64,000 bases of DNA from Bacteroidota bacterium (GTDB lineage Bacteria; Bacteroidota; Bacteroidia; M30B66), in assembly GCA_027490225.1 (NCBI GenBank), contig JAIXYK010000059.1, forward strand, positions 57,977 through 121,976, given 5' to 3'. This document shows positions 46,166 to 54,710 of this stretch, piece by piece. Each line of letters starts with the position of its first letter. The stretch's first letter is position 1. The notes beneath the pieces were generated by a model. That model worked only from the letters and a program-made list of their open reading frames with translations. It had not been told where the DNA came from and searched no databases. Both the position numbers and the translations under genes were made by a program.

Positions 46166-47047
46166 ATGGAAGCCATTAAAACTTTTATCGATTACTTAAA
46201 ATTTGAGAAGAGATATTCCTCCCATACATTAATTGCTTACGAAAACGATTTAATTCAATTTGCATCTTACCTGAAATCAAGTTATGAGGTAATTGAATTA
46301 AAAGAAATAAGAGCAATTTTTATAAGATCTTGGTTGGTATCTTTAATGGAATCAAAGCTAGATCCTAGAAGTGTAAATAGAAAAATTACCACACTAAAGT
46401 CTTTTTATAAATATGCGCTCAAATGTAAATGGGTAGAAAGCAACCCAATGGGGAAAATTACATCTCCTAAAACAGCTAAAAGATTGCCTTCATATATAGA
46501 AGCAGAAAAATTGGATGCTTTATTCGACAATACTGAATTTCCTGATGATTTGGAAGGAAAAAGGGAGCAATTGATTTTGGAATTGTTCTATGGAACAGGT
46601 ATGAGGTTAAGTGAACTTATAAACCTTAATTTAAATGATGTTGATATTAGACAATTGCAACTGAAAGTTACAGGTAAAAGAAACAAGCAACGAATAATAC
46701 CAATGTATGCTGCAATCATTCCTCATTTAGAACATTACATTGGATTAAGAAGTATTGTTCAAACAAGTACACCCAATCTGTTTATTATGGATAATGGCGA
46801 GGCTTTGTACCCAATGTATGTTTATAGGTTGGTAAAAAAGCATTTAAGCAATGTAAGTACTCAAAAGAAAAGAAGTCCACACGTATTGAGACATTCATTT
46901 GCAACAGAGATGCTAAATAATGGAGCTGATTTAAATGCGATTAAAGAAATTCTCGGACATGCAAATTTAAGCGCTACTCAAGTTTACACCCATAATTCAA
47001 TTGAAAAGTTAAAAGACACTTATAAGAAAGCTCACCCTAGAGCTTAG
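46166..47047 (+). CDS. xerC: Tyrosine recombinase XerC-type
   Basis: A 293-residue site-specific recombinase for resolving chromosome dimers at dif. An N-terminal core-binding SAM-like domain covers about 1-90. The catalytic set is complete: Arg147 (GTGMRLSEL), Lys171, His239 and Arg242 (HVLRHSFATEML), His265 (LGHANLS) and the nucleophile Tyr274 (VYTH). Length and position beside rpsU are those of the housekeeping Xer protein and not of a phage or transposon integrase. The 3' end of the gene forms part of a terminator hairpin. Confidence 0.93.
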   Translation: MEAIKTFIDYLKFEKRYSSHTLIAYENDLIQFASYLKSSYEVIELKEIRAIFIRSWLVSLMESKLDPRSVNRKITTLKSFYKYALKCKWVESNPMGKITSPKTAKRLPSYIEAEKLDALFDNTEFPDDLEGKREQLILELFYGTGMRLSELINLNLNDVDIRQLQLKVTGKRNKQRIIPMYAAIIPHLEHYIGLRSIVQTSTPNLFIMDNGEALYPMYVYRLVKKHLSNVSTQKKRSPHVLRHSFATEMLNNGADLNAIKEILGHANLSATQVYTHNSIEKLKDTYKKAHPRA

Positions 47048-47056
47048 TGTCTTTTT
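47011..47056 (+). terminator. Terminator hairpin overlapping the xerC stop codon
   Basis: AAAAGACACT (47011-47020) pairs with AGTGTCTTTT (47046-47055), and an inner AAGCTC/GAGCTT stem lies between. The right arm includes two bases of the TAG stop and ends in a T-run. The last dozen codons of xerC are thus part of the hairpin. Confidence 0.7.
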
Positions 47057-47107
47057 AAAGTAGAAAAATAAATTTCTTTTCAACCATTTAAGTTGTTATC
47101 TTCAAAC

Positions 47108-48790
47108 TTATTCAATTTTGTGATACACAACTTTTAAAATCTCATTTTCTTGACTAATAGCATTATCAACAATTTGTTGACCTTTGATTAGAATATCTGC
47201 AACGAATTCTTTATCGTTATAGCTGCCGCAGTTTATCTTTACATTTAAAAAAGCTCCTAGTACGGCACTTCTGGCGCATAAAGCGGCTACACCCGCGTCA
47301 CTTACAGAATTTGGATTCCCTTCTTCAGCCATTGCTTTTATAATTTCAAAAGAGTCATTGGCCAATTGCATTACTTTAAAAGGAGTTACAATAGCGACTT
47401 TTGTTGCTGTCTGAATAGCATTTTTTCTAACTAATTTTTCTTCTTCGGTTGAATTTGAAAGTCCAAATGCAGCCATTATTCCGTTAAATGCATTCGTATC
47501 TTCATCTACCATATTTAAAAGATGTTGCTTTAAAATTTGACCTTTTTCAGCCCAAATTGAGAATTCTTCCCACCTTTCATCCCATCCTCTTTTATGTGAA
47601 CTTAAATTTGCCACCATTGTAGCTAACGAAACTCCTAAACTTCCCAAATAAGCCGCAATAGATCCACCGCCAGGAGCTGGAGATTCAGAAGCAGTTTCAT
47701 CTGCAAAATCCTGCAAATTCATTTGAATGAGTCTTTTTGATTTTGGATCATTCAATAGATATTCAATAACTCTTTTCTCAGGTTCAAATGGACCTAATTC
47801 ATCTAGCCCCATTGATTTTACTGCAATCTTAATCAGCTCTGCATTTGAAACTCCTAAAGAACGCTGTTGTTTTGCAAGAAAATATCTACCAGCATCTAAC
47901 AAACAATCTAAAGGCAGAAGGCCAACTAATTCAGAACCTGTTACACGAATTCCTCTTTTATCTGCTTTTTTACATACTTCATCAAAGGCAATGTGCACGG
48001 GCGTTTCGCGAATGTTTGTAAGATTCATTGAGATTTGGGCTACACCATATTCTTCGATAAACCAACCGATTGCTTTTACAGATTTTAATGAGCCAGGAAT
48101 ATGAATTGGATTTCCATTTTCATCCTTTTTAATTTTACCTGTAATTGGATCTCCTTCACGTAAAACACGTCCTCTTTCCCTAACATCAAATGCAATAGAA
48201 TTAGCTCTTCTCACGGATGTTGTATTCAAGTTGACATTGTATGCAATAAGAAAATCTCTTGCTCCAATTACCGTTGCACCGGTTTTTGCATCCATTTCTA
48301 AAGGACCAAAATCGGGTCTCCAATCTGGATGTTTAATTTTTTCAAAGAACCCTTCATATTCGCCAGCTCTAATTTCGCTTAAATTAGTTCTGCCTTTAAT
48401 TTTAGCAGCTGCTTCGTATAAATAAACTGGTATTTGTAGTTCATCACCAACTCTTCGAGCTAGTTTTTGCGCAAAATGAGCAGTTTCTTCCATAGAGATT
48501 CCAGATATGGGAATCAATGGACAAACATCTGTAGCACCCATTCTAGGATGTTCGCCTTTATGACGAGACATATCAATAACTTGAGCAGCTTTTTGTATAC
48601 CTCTAAATGCGGCTTCAATAACATCTTCAGGTTCCCCAACAAAAGTAACTACTGTTCTATTCGTTGCTTTTCCCGGGTCTACATTTAAAAGTCTAATTTC
48701 CGAAACAGATTCGATTGCATCAGTTATAGTTTTAATAACAGATAAGTCTTGTCCCTCAGAAAAATTAGGAACACATTCAATGATTGGCAT
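47108..48790 (-). CDS. ftcD: Bifunctional glutamate formimidoyltransferase/formimidoyl-THF cyclodeaminase
   Basis: A 560-residue fusion acting at the end of histidine breakdown: it moves the formimino group from formiminoglutamate to tetrahydrofolate and then deaminates it. The transferase half (about 1-325) begins MPIIECVPNFSEGQDLSVI and has HKGEHPRMGATDVCPLIP. The cyclodeaminase half (about 345-560) has SPAPGGGSIAAYLGSLG. No other hut genes are nearby; instead it lies 11 bases behind a polysaccharide-cluster methyltransferase on the same strand, so it may be co-transcribed or have its own internal promoter. Confidence 0.95.
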   Translation of the reverse strand: MPIIECVPNFSEGQDLSVIKTITDAIESVSEIRLLNVDPGKATNRTVVTFVGEPEDVIEAAFRGIQKAAQVIDMSRHKGEHPRMGATDVCPLIPISGISMEETAHFAQKLARRVGDELQIPVYLYEAAAKIKGRTNLSEIRAGEYEGFFEKIKHPDWRPDFGPLEMDAKTGATVIGARDFLIAYNVNLNTTSVRRANSIAFDVRERGRVLREGDPITGKIKKDENGNPIHIPGSLKSVKAIGWFIEEYGVAQISMNLTNIRETPVHIAFDEVCKKADKRGIRVTGSELVGLLPLDCLLDAGRYFLAKQQRSLGVSNAELIKIAVKSMGLDELGPFEPEKRVIEYLLNDPKSKRLIQMNLQDFADETASESPAPGGGSIAAYLGSLGVSLATMVANLSSHKRGWDERWEEFSIWAEKGQILKQHLLNMVDEDTNAFNGIMAAFGLSNSTEEEKLVRKNAIQTATKVAIVTPFKVMQLANDSFEIIKAMAEEGNPNSVSDAGVAALCARSAVLGAFLNVKINCGSYNDKEFVADILIKGQQIVDNAISQENEILKVVYHKIE

Positions 48791-48801
48791 AAATTATAGA
48801 T

Positions 48802-49689
48802 TTATTTTTTGAAATATAATGCTTTTAAGGAATCTCCTTTTCCAATAACTGTTAAAGTTGAATTAATACTTTTTTTAACGAAACCTAATAAGGGGTTTTC
48901 CTCAAAAGAGCGCCTTAATTGCTCGTCTTTAGTGTCTTCTGCAATAAACGCTTGGCTTGTATATGGAATTTCTTCTTCTTTACTGGTATCTAGCCTTGTT
49001 AAACTAAATCCAGTAGTTTTAATCCACTTCTTTTCAAATCCATTACGAGAAAGCAAAAAGTTCATTGTCTTAGGTGTGTAATATGAGAGATGTTCAGGCC
49101 ATCCAATTACATTGTATTTTTCTTTAAGATGATATCTCAATAGTGAATTAAAATTTGGTGTTGTAATATAAAAATAGCCTCCTTTTCTAAGAATTTTGTG
49201 CACGTTTTTAATTTCAATTTGAGGATTATTAATATGCTCAATGACTTCAAAGGAAGTTACTACATCAAAAAAATCAGGAGGGTAATTATCAGGATTTAAT
49301 GCTCCATTATGCATCTTGATTCCTTTTTTCTTGCAGATTTCGATTGCATTTTCTGTGAATTCAGTTCCATAAACTTCCCAACCTCTTTTAATTGCAACTT
49401 CAAGAAAATAACCAATACCACAACCAATATCTAAAATTCGATTAGTTTTTTTAACTTTTTCTAATTTGTCTAGTAATTCATTGTACCTTTTAATGGTAAT
49501 ATCACTCAGGAAATCGTTTCTACCATATCCTTCGTAATGTGCTATGAGCTCAGAAAGCGTTGGTATTCTTCTTGAAAATACGAAAGAGCAAGCACTGCAT
49601 TTACATAGAAAAGCATTTTCATAGCCTTTCATATTTTTAATATCAGGGCTATTGCAAACTATACATGCTGAAAAATACTCTTCACTCAT
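48802..49689 (-). CDS. Class I SAM-dependent methyltransferase with N-terminal zinc-ribbon
   Basis: A 295-residue protein. The N-terminal zinc-ribbon pairs are Cys9/Cys12 and Cys31/Cys34. The SAM-binding motif is ILDIGCGIGYFLEVA, with FDVVTSFEVIEHINNP downstream, in the manner of sugar or lipid methyltransferases of surface-glycan clusters. The substrate is unknown. Its start overlaps the amidotransferase gene by 4 bases. Confidence 0.85.
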   Translation of the reverse strand: MSEEYFSACIVCNSPDIKNMKGYENAFLCKCSACSFVFSRRIPTLSELIAHYEGYGRNDFLSDITIKRYNELLDKLEKVKKTNRILDIGCGIGYFLEVAIKRGWEVYGTEFTENAIEICKKKGIKMHNGALNPDNYPPDFFDVVTSFEVIEHINNPQIEIKNVHKILRKGGYFYITTPNFNSLLRYHLKEKYNVIGWPEHLSYYTPKTMNFLLSRNGFEKKWIKTTGFSLTRLDTSKEEEIPYTSQAFIAEDTKDEQLRRSFEENPLLGFVKKSINSTLTVIGKGDSLKALYFKK

Positions 49690-50825
49690 TTTCTTGTAAT
49701 TGCTTTTTTGACTCTTTTAGCAGCCCTAACATAAGGTCTAAGCCTGTCGTACCAATGAAGTATAGAAGGGTAGTCTGTATGTTGTTTTACAGGAGTATTC
49801 ATTATCTCCTCAAAAATTGTTTCAGAAATGCCAAGTTTTTTAATAAGATATTCTCTGTCTTCTTGCAATAGCTCAGGTGATGGATATGGATTTGCTTTAA
49901 TTTCTTCAAGTGCTACTTCTCTTGTAATTTGACCTGAACAAATAAGCGTACTAAGGTGACTTTTTCGTTTATCTACTCCAAATTTTTTGAAAAGGATATA
50001 TCCTTGATAAAATCGAGTGAATATATTTTCATAATGCTTTCCACCATAATCTCTCCAGCCCAGTTCTTTTTGAATAAATTCCTTTACTAATTTTTTGTCG
50101 TAATCAATCCAATTTAAAGGCGCATAAGTTTTTAGGCCTTTTATTTTCATGTAATACCAACCTCTTGTAATACCTAGATACGGAAAAGTTTTTAAAGGCA
50201 CTTTACCAAATTTTTTGTGGATGGCCTTCATGTTTATAATATCGTACTTAAAATGCGTGAAAGTTGGAGGTAACCAACCTTCAGTTACTGTATTATGTCC
50301 AGTAAGAATGTATTTTATATTCTTTTCATTGGCTATTTTAAATACTGCAGCAGCATAAGCATTGTCAGTAGGCACATCAATGTCTAAGACAGAAGCTTTC
50401 ATATATGAAAGCTGCAGATCTTTAATTTCATTCCAATCAATTACGTAAGTGAAAAGATCATAACCTAATTTTTTAACTAGTTGTTCAATGTTCATTACTG
50501 AAAGTTCTGTATTCCAACCGTTGTCAACGTGAAGAATAAGCGGTTTAAGTCCCCATTCTTTGGCTTTATACGACAAATAAGTACTATCAACACCTCCACT
50601 CACACCAATTAAGCAATCGTATTCTTTATTTTTTCCATACTTTTTGATTTCAGCCAACATCCCATTTAGAGCAATATCAGCTTCATTGCCTCTTTTTACA
50701 GTTTTCAAAGCCACGTCATCATAGATATGACAAATAGAACACACTCCTTTTTCATCAAAAGAAATTGCTGGATAGTCATTCGTATCCATAATACAACGTG
50801 AGCAAACTTGATATTTTCTATTCAT
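49686..50825 (-). CDS. N-acetyl sugar amidotransferase (WbpG/PseA-like)
   Basis: A 379-residue ATP-PPi-type amidotransferase. An N-terminal zinc-binding set (Cys8, Cys11, Cys29, Cys32) precedes the PP-loop SGGVDS at 76-81. Enzymes of this family work with a dedicated HisH2/HisF2 pair to convert an N-acetyl group on a nucleotide sugar to an acetamidino group, as in Pseudomonas O-antigens and flagellar pseudaminic acid. The pair is encoded at 52169-53562 on the opposite strand. Overlaps with both neighbours (8 and 4 bases) show tight coupling. Confidence 0.88.
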   Translation of the reverse strand: MNRKYQVCSRCIMDTNDYPAISFDEKGVCSICHIYDDVALKTVKRGNEADIALNGMLAEIKKYGKNKEYDCLIGVSGGVDSTYLSYKAKEWGLKPLILHVDNGWNTELSVMNIEQLVKKLGYDLFTYVIDWNEIKDLQLSYMKASVLDIDVPTDNAYAAAVFKIANEKNIKYILTGHNTVTEGWLPPTFTHFKYDIINMKAIHKKFGKVPLKTFPYLGITRGWYYMKIKGLKTYAPLNWIDYDKKLVKEFIQKELGWRDYGGKHYENIFTRFYQGYILFKKFGVDKRKSHLSTLICSGQITREVALEEIKANPYPSPELLQEDREYLIKKLGISETIFEEIMNTPVKQHTDYPSILHWYDRLRPYVRAAKRVKKAITRK

Positions 50826-52095
50826 GCAAAAGTTCTTGCTTTAAAAAGCGAAAGTAATTTTTTTCGGCCGAAAAATGATTTAAATAATAATTGAAAGATT
50901 CTTCAGAAAGACTTTTTCTTTTGTCGGAGCTAAGGTGTTGAAATTCAATTATTTTTTCAGCTATTTTACTTTCATCTGCATTGCTTTCTAAAAGAAATCC
51001 ATTCACATTGTCTTTAACTATTTCAGAAATACCACCAACGTTAAGAGAAAGAATAGGAATACAATGAGCAAGTGATTCCATCATAGAAACCGGTATGCCT
51101 TCTGAGGCACTTGTGCATATTAATAAATCAGGTTTTTCCGTAACTAAGAAATTATAGATTTGAGTTTTAGACTGTTCGCCAAGAAAGTTTGTTTTGATAT
51201 TTTTATATTCTCTCAATTCACTTTCAATATTGTTTTGAAAAGTCTTTGAGTTGTTTGGCTCATTGCCGATATGCGTCCATTCAATATCAAAATTAGAGAC
51301 AAGCTTTAATGCATTTGCAATTTTTTCAAGTCTTTTTATAGGGTCAATAAATGCAATGCTTACAATATGAATTTTATTTGGATTAAAGTCTCTTTTTAAC
51401 TGTCTTGGAATATTACCGATTCCAAGAAAATGGGTGTGAATTTTATCTCGAAATGGTGAATTTGTTTTTTCTATTAAATGCTTTTTTCCTGTTTCTGAAA
51501 TAGGGCAAACAGAATTAATATTTTCTATAACAAAAGGCCTAAAAGGTAAGTAATTCAATTTGTTTCTATAAAAAAAACAGTCCCAACCGTGCATTCTGGT
51601 GGTAACAGTCATTTTTTTATTTGCATTTTTCATTAACGCTAATCCTAAGGTGGCATAGGTGAACCAATAAGAATAAAATACAGAATTCTTATATGAAATT
51701 TTATTTTTTGTTAAATATTGAATTAAGTCATACTTAAAATTTAAGGCTTTAGATTTAAAACCAATAATAATTTTTAAATGCTCTAACGAAATATTTTGAT
51801 GATATCTAAATTTGATATTGTATAGCTCATGAATTGCAGACCTGCTAAGTAAACTAAATATAGAAAGGATTTTAAATCGTAATTTATTTGAAACAGATAA
51901 TTCAATAAGTTCGCAATTATCTGGCACAGCAAATCTTTTCAAAGATTTATTTATTGAATTTACTTCCGGTATAATCAAATAGATTTTTTCAAAATGTTTC
52001 GCCAAAAGAACAACTTCATCTTCCAAAAACGGCTCTCCAATTCCAAATGGATAATCAGTAACAATTAAAAATAGATTTCTACCAGTTTGAAGCAT
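50818..52095 (-). CDS. Family 4-type glycosyltransferase
   Basis: A 425-residue GT-B glycosyltransferase. The C-terminal donor-binding domain has a clear signature, LICTSASEGIPVSMMESLAH followed by IPILSLNVGGISEIVKDNVNG. The N-terminal domain begins MLQTGRNLFLIVTDYPFGIGEP. The sugar is unknown. It is the first gene of a minus-strand run (glycosyltransferase, amidotransferase, methyltransferase, ftcD), divergent from hisH2. Confidence 0.88.
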   Translation of the reverse strand: MLQTGRNLFLIVTDYPFGIGEPFLEDEVVLLAKHFEKIYLIIPEVNSINKSLKRFAVPDNCELIELSVSNKLRFKILSIFSLLSRSAIHELYNIKFRYHQNISLEHLKIIIGFKSKALNFKYDLIQYLTKNKISYKNSVFYSYWFTYATLGLALMKNANKKMTVTTRMHGWDCFFYRNKLNYLPFRPFVIENINSVCPISETGKKHLIEKTNSPFRDKIHTHFLGIGNIPRQLKRDFNPNKIHIVSIAFIDPIKRLEKIANALKLVSNFDIEWTHIGNEPNNSKTFQNNIESELREYKNIKTNFLGEQSKTQIYNFLVTEKPDLLICTSASEGIPVSMMESLAHCIPILSLNVGGISEIVKDNVNGFLLESNADESKIAEKIIEFQHLSSDKRKSLSEESFNYYLNHFSAEKNYFRFLKQELLHE

Positions 52096-52131
52096 GCGGT
52101 AAAAATAAATTAATTGGTTCTAATATCTTTC

Positions 52132-52160
52132 TTTGTTACTATTAATAATTCGTAATTTCG
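52132..52160 (+). promoter_or_regulatory. Promoter of the hisH2-hisF2 pair
   Basis: TTTG (52132-52135) and TAATTTCG (52153-52160, one mismatch to TAnnTTTG) are 17 bases apart. The start point would be near 52166, only a few bases before the hisH2 ATG. Confidence 0.45.
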
Positions 52161-52168
52161 CATTAATT

Positions 52169-52786
52169 ATGATTGCAATTATAGATTATGAAATGGGCAA
52201 TATTGGTTCTGTGTACAATATGCTTAAAAAAATTGGAGTTAAAAGTGTTATTACAAAAGAAAAGTCAGTAATTGAAGATGCTGAAAAGATAATTATACCT
52301 GGAGTTGGTGCTTTTGATAGCGGAATGCAGCAATTGGCCAAGTATGATTTAATTTCTTTGATTAAGAAGAAAGTTTTAGAAGAAAAAACTCCAGTATTAG
52401 GAATTTGTTTAGGTGCTCAGCTAATGTTACAAAGCAGCGAGGAAGGAATGGAACCGGGTCTGGGACTTTTAAAAGGTTCGGTTAAGCGATTTGATTTTTC
52501 TATAATTGAAGAGAATCTTCCAATACCAAGTATGGGATGGAATCAAGTTTTTGTAAACAAGAAAAGCAGTATATCAGATAGCTTGCCTATTGAACCTCGA
52601 TTTTATTTTGTTCATTCTTATCATTTTGAATTGGAGAACGAGGCAGATATTTTAATGACTTCTGAGTATGGTTATAAATTTACTTCTGCATTTGAAAATG
52701 GTAATATTGCAGGAGTGCAATTTCATCCTGAGAAAAGTCACAAGTTCGGAATGGCATTATTAGGAAATTTTTCTAAATCGTTTTAG
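52169..52786 (+). CDS. HisH2-type glutamine amidotransferase subunit
   Basis: A 205-residue class I glutaminase of the HisH type. The catalytic triad is Cys80 (GICLGAQ), His186 and Glu188 (FHPEKSH). The start giving MIAIIDYEMGNIGSVYNML is the family N-terminus; a longer frame from 52133 was rejected. Because no other histidine genes are nearby and an N-acetyl sugar amidotransferase is two genes away, it is called the HisH2 partner that supplies ammonia for acetamidino-sugar synthesis and not the histidine-pathway enzyme. Confidence 0.87.
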   Translation: MIAIIDYEMGNIGSVYNMLKKIGVKSVITKEKSVIEDAEKIIIPGVGAFDSGMQQLAKYDLISLIKKKVLEEKTPVLGICLGAQLMLQSSEEGMEPGLGLLKGSVKRFDFSIIEENLPIPSMGWNQVFVNKKSSISDSLPIEPRFYFVHSYHFELENEADILMTSEYGYKFTSAFENGNIAGVQFHPEKSHKFGMALLGNFSKSF

Positions 52787-52822
52787 TAATGTATAGATCG
52801 AGGGTTATTCCTGTTTTACTTT
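52169..52822 (+). other. Junction: hisH2 coding start to hisF2 start
   Basis: This stretch contains hisH2 (ending 52786) and the first bases of hisF2. The two genes are separated by only 2 bases, so they are expected to be co-translated as the glutaminase and cyclase-like halves of one enzyme. Confidence 0.5.
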
Positions 52823-53562
52823 GTAATATCGAAGGGAGTCTTGTTAAAACCAAGCAGTTTAAAAAACCTGTGTACGTTGGTGATCCAATAAATGCGGTAA
52901 AAATATTTAATGATAAGGAAGTTGATGAGTTGATTTTCCTTGATATTACTGCTACAGCTCAAGGAAGAAAGCCAAATTTAAATTATATTAAAGATATAGC
53001 AACTGAGGCTTTTATGCCATTATGTTATGGTGGAGGATTACAGCATTTAGAAGACATTTCTGCTGTTATAAAATGTGGAATTGAAAAAGTATGTATCAAT
53101 TCTTATTTAAGTCAAGATATTAATTTGCTCAGTAAATGTGCAGATAAGTTTGGAAGTTCAGCAACAGTGGCCTCTATTGATGTAAAAAAGGATTTTTGGG
53201 GTAAATATCGAGTGGTAGTTAGAAATGGTGAAAAGCAGATTTCTAAAACACCGGTTGAATTTGCAATTGAAGTTGCAGCAAAAGGTGCAGGTGAAATTAT
53301 GTTAAACGCTGTTGATAGAGATGGGGTAATGAATGGGTTTGACTTGCAATTGATTAATGAAATCTCCAAAGTCGTTGACATACCTGTAATCGCTTGCGGC
53401 GGCGCTGGAACAATTCAACATTTAAAGGAAGGTATTGAAGCCGGCGCATCTGCTGTAGCAGCAGGAAGTATGTTTGTATTTCAAGGGAAGCACAGAGCTG
53501 TACTAATTTCATATCCTTCGCAAGATGAATTGAAACTAGTAGATGGCAAAGTTCCTCTTTAG
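52789..53562 (+). CDS. HisF2-type acetamidino-modification protein
   Basis: A 257-residue (beta/alpha)8-barrel protein of the HisF type. It shows MYRSRVIPVLLCNIEGSLVK, DELIFLDITATAQGRKPN, MPLCYGGGLQHLED and IPVIACGGAGTIQHLKEGI. The early LCNIEGSLVKTKQFK sequence differs from the usual histidine-pathway KDGRVVKG stretch and matches the variant linked to WbpG-like amidotransferases. It follows hisH2 by 2 bases, and its stop overlaps that of the converging FkbM gene in TTAG. Confidence 0.87.
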   Translation: MYRSRVIPVLLCNIEGSLVKTKQFKKPVYVGDPINAVKIFNDKEVDELIFLDITATAQGRKPNLNYIKDIATEAFMPLCYGGGLQHLEDISAVIKCGIEKVCINSYLSQDINLLSKCADKFGSSATVASIDVKKDFWGKYRVVVRNGEKQISKTPVEFAIEVAAKGAGEIMLNAVDRDGVMNGFDLQLINEISKVVDIPVIACGGAGTIQHLKEGIEAGASAVAAGSMFVFQGKHRAVLISYPSQDELKLVDGKVPL

Positions 53563-54530
53563 TTTATATAAGGTTTTATCAAACTTAAAATTTCGACATC
53601 CTTTATAAAAAGGAAATCGTTGGAAATGAACTTATTTTCAAGAACATTTACAGGACATTCGGTTAAGAATTTATTGAATTCATCGGGATCTGATTTTTCA
53701 AAAATAGAATATCCTTTGTTTCTCATCCTATTAAAAATCAACTGAATATGCTCTTTTTTTTCATTGATTTCCACCATCAATGTTGGAGAAATTGAATCTA
53801 TAAGTTCATCTGCACCAGAAAGGGCTTCAATCTCATGACCTTCGATATCCATTTTGATATAAGCTTTACTATTGGTTCCTATAAGATTTGAAAAAATGGT
53901 ATCTAGTTTACGCACTTCAATTGTCATCACATTGGTGATTTTGATATTGTCTTCACCAGCAATATCAGCATTTAAAGTAGAAAGATACGAAGATGAATCA
54001 AAGTAAAATTTCTTTTGTTCATCCTTGTCTGAAACCCCAAATGTAAGTAGTTCATAATTAGTAAAATTGTTCATTCGGCAACGTTCCAGATTTATTTGAT
54101 TTGTTTCGTCGTTAGGTTCAAACATTACCACTTTCATATTTTTACTAAGTGCAGTTAAAGAGCGCATTCCCATATTAGCGCCACAGTCAATGAAAACGGA
54201 ATTATTTCTATAATTTTCATTTAGAAAATTAACCATAATGTTTTCTAAAAGATTCAGTCCGCGATCATGCCACTGATAACCTAAAGCTACATGTGCTGTT
54301 TTAACGTTGTTTTTTCTAATTCTTGTAACGACATTTTTTCCATTATATAATTTTATTTTCCAATCGAATTGTTTGTTAGGAATTTTTATGTGGCGATTAA
54401 CCATCTCTAAAAAAGAAAAAGGAGCTCTCTCGTAAACATAATTAAATAGAACCATAAATGGTTTTATTTTAATTAAATTGTTGAGTGTATAGAAAAAGGT
54501 AATTCTCAATAATGTTCTAATTCTTTGCAT
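53559..54530 (-). CDS. FkbM family methyltransferase
   Basis: A 323-residue SAM-dependent methyltransferase of the FkbM type. The SAM site is NSVFIDCGANMGMRSLTALS with the following VVMFEPNDETNQ acid loop, then the family motif AYIKMDIEGHEIEALSGADE. Such enzymes usually O-methylate sugars in surface glycans. The N-terminal 90 residues have no motif. It stands alone on the minus strand, with a TACATTTG box at 54583-54590. Confidence 0.87.
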   Translation of the reverse strand: MQRIRTLLRITFFYTLNNLIKIKPFMVLFNYVYERAPFSFLEMVNRHIKIPNKQFDWKIKLYNGKNVVTRIRKNNVKTAHVALGYQWHDRGLNLLENIMVNFLNENYRNNSVFIDCGANMGMRSLTALSKNMKVVMFEPNDETNQINLERCRMNNFTNYELLTFGVSDKDEQKKFYFDSSSYLSTLNADIAGEDNIKITNVMTIEVRKLDTIFSNLIGTNSKAYIKMDIEGHEIEALSGADELIDSISPTLMVEINEKKEHIQLIFNRMRNKGYSIFEKSDPDEFNKFLTECPVNVLENKFISNDFLFIKDVEILSLIKPYIN

Positions 54531-54582
54531 TTTATCTTGTAATTTAATCCGAGATTTTTAAATTTATATTTTTTTGAATTGT

Positions 54583-54590
54583 CAAATGTA
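54583..54590 (-). promoter_or_regulatory. -7 promoter box for the FkbM gene
   Basis: On the minus strand the bases read TACATTTG, a perfect TAnnTTTG, with a predicted leader of about 45 bases. No -33 TTG is visible. Confidence 0.4.
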
Positions 54591-54710
54591 GTGATTTAAT
54601 TTTGTTAGATACTTTTGTATATTCAATACAAAATAGATTTACTAATGATTATTCTTTTTAAGTAATTAAAAATTAAATAAAATGAAACTGTTGAAGGAGA
54701 ATAGTGTTAT

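Noticed and set aside
46166..47047. Tyrosine recombinase as sign of a mobile element
   Set aside because: Length, sequence and position next to rpsU fit the housekeeping Xer protein; no att repeats or phage genes are nearby.
52169..53562. Assigning hisH and hisF to histidine biosynthesis
   Set aside because: No other his genes are present, the HisF N-terminus is of the variant type, and a WbpG-like amidotransferase is two genes away.
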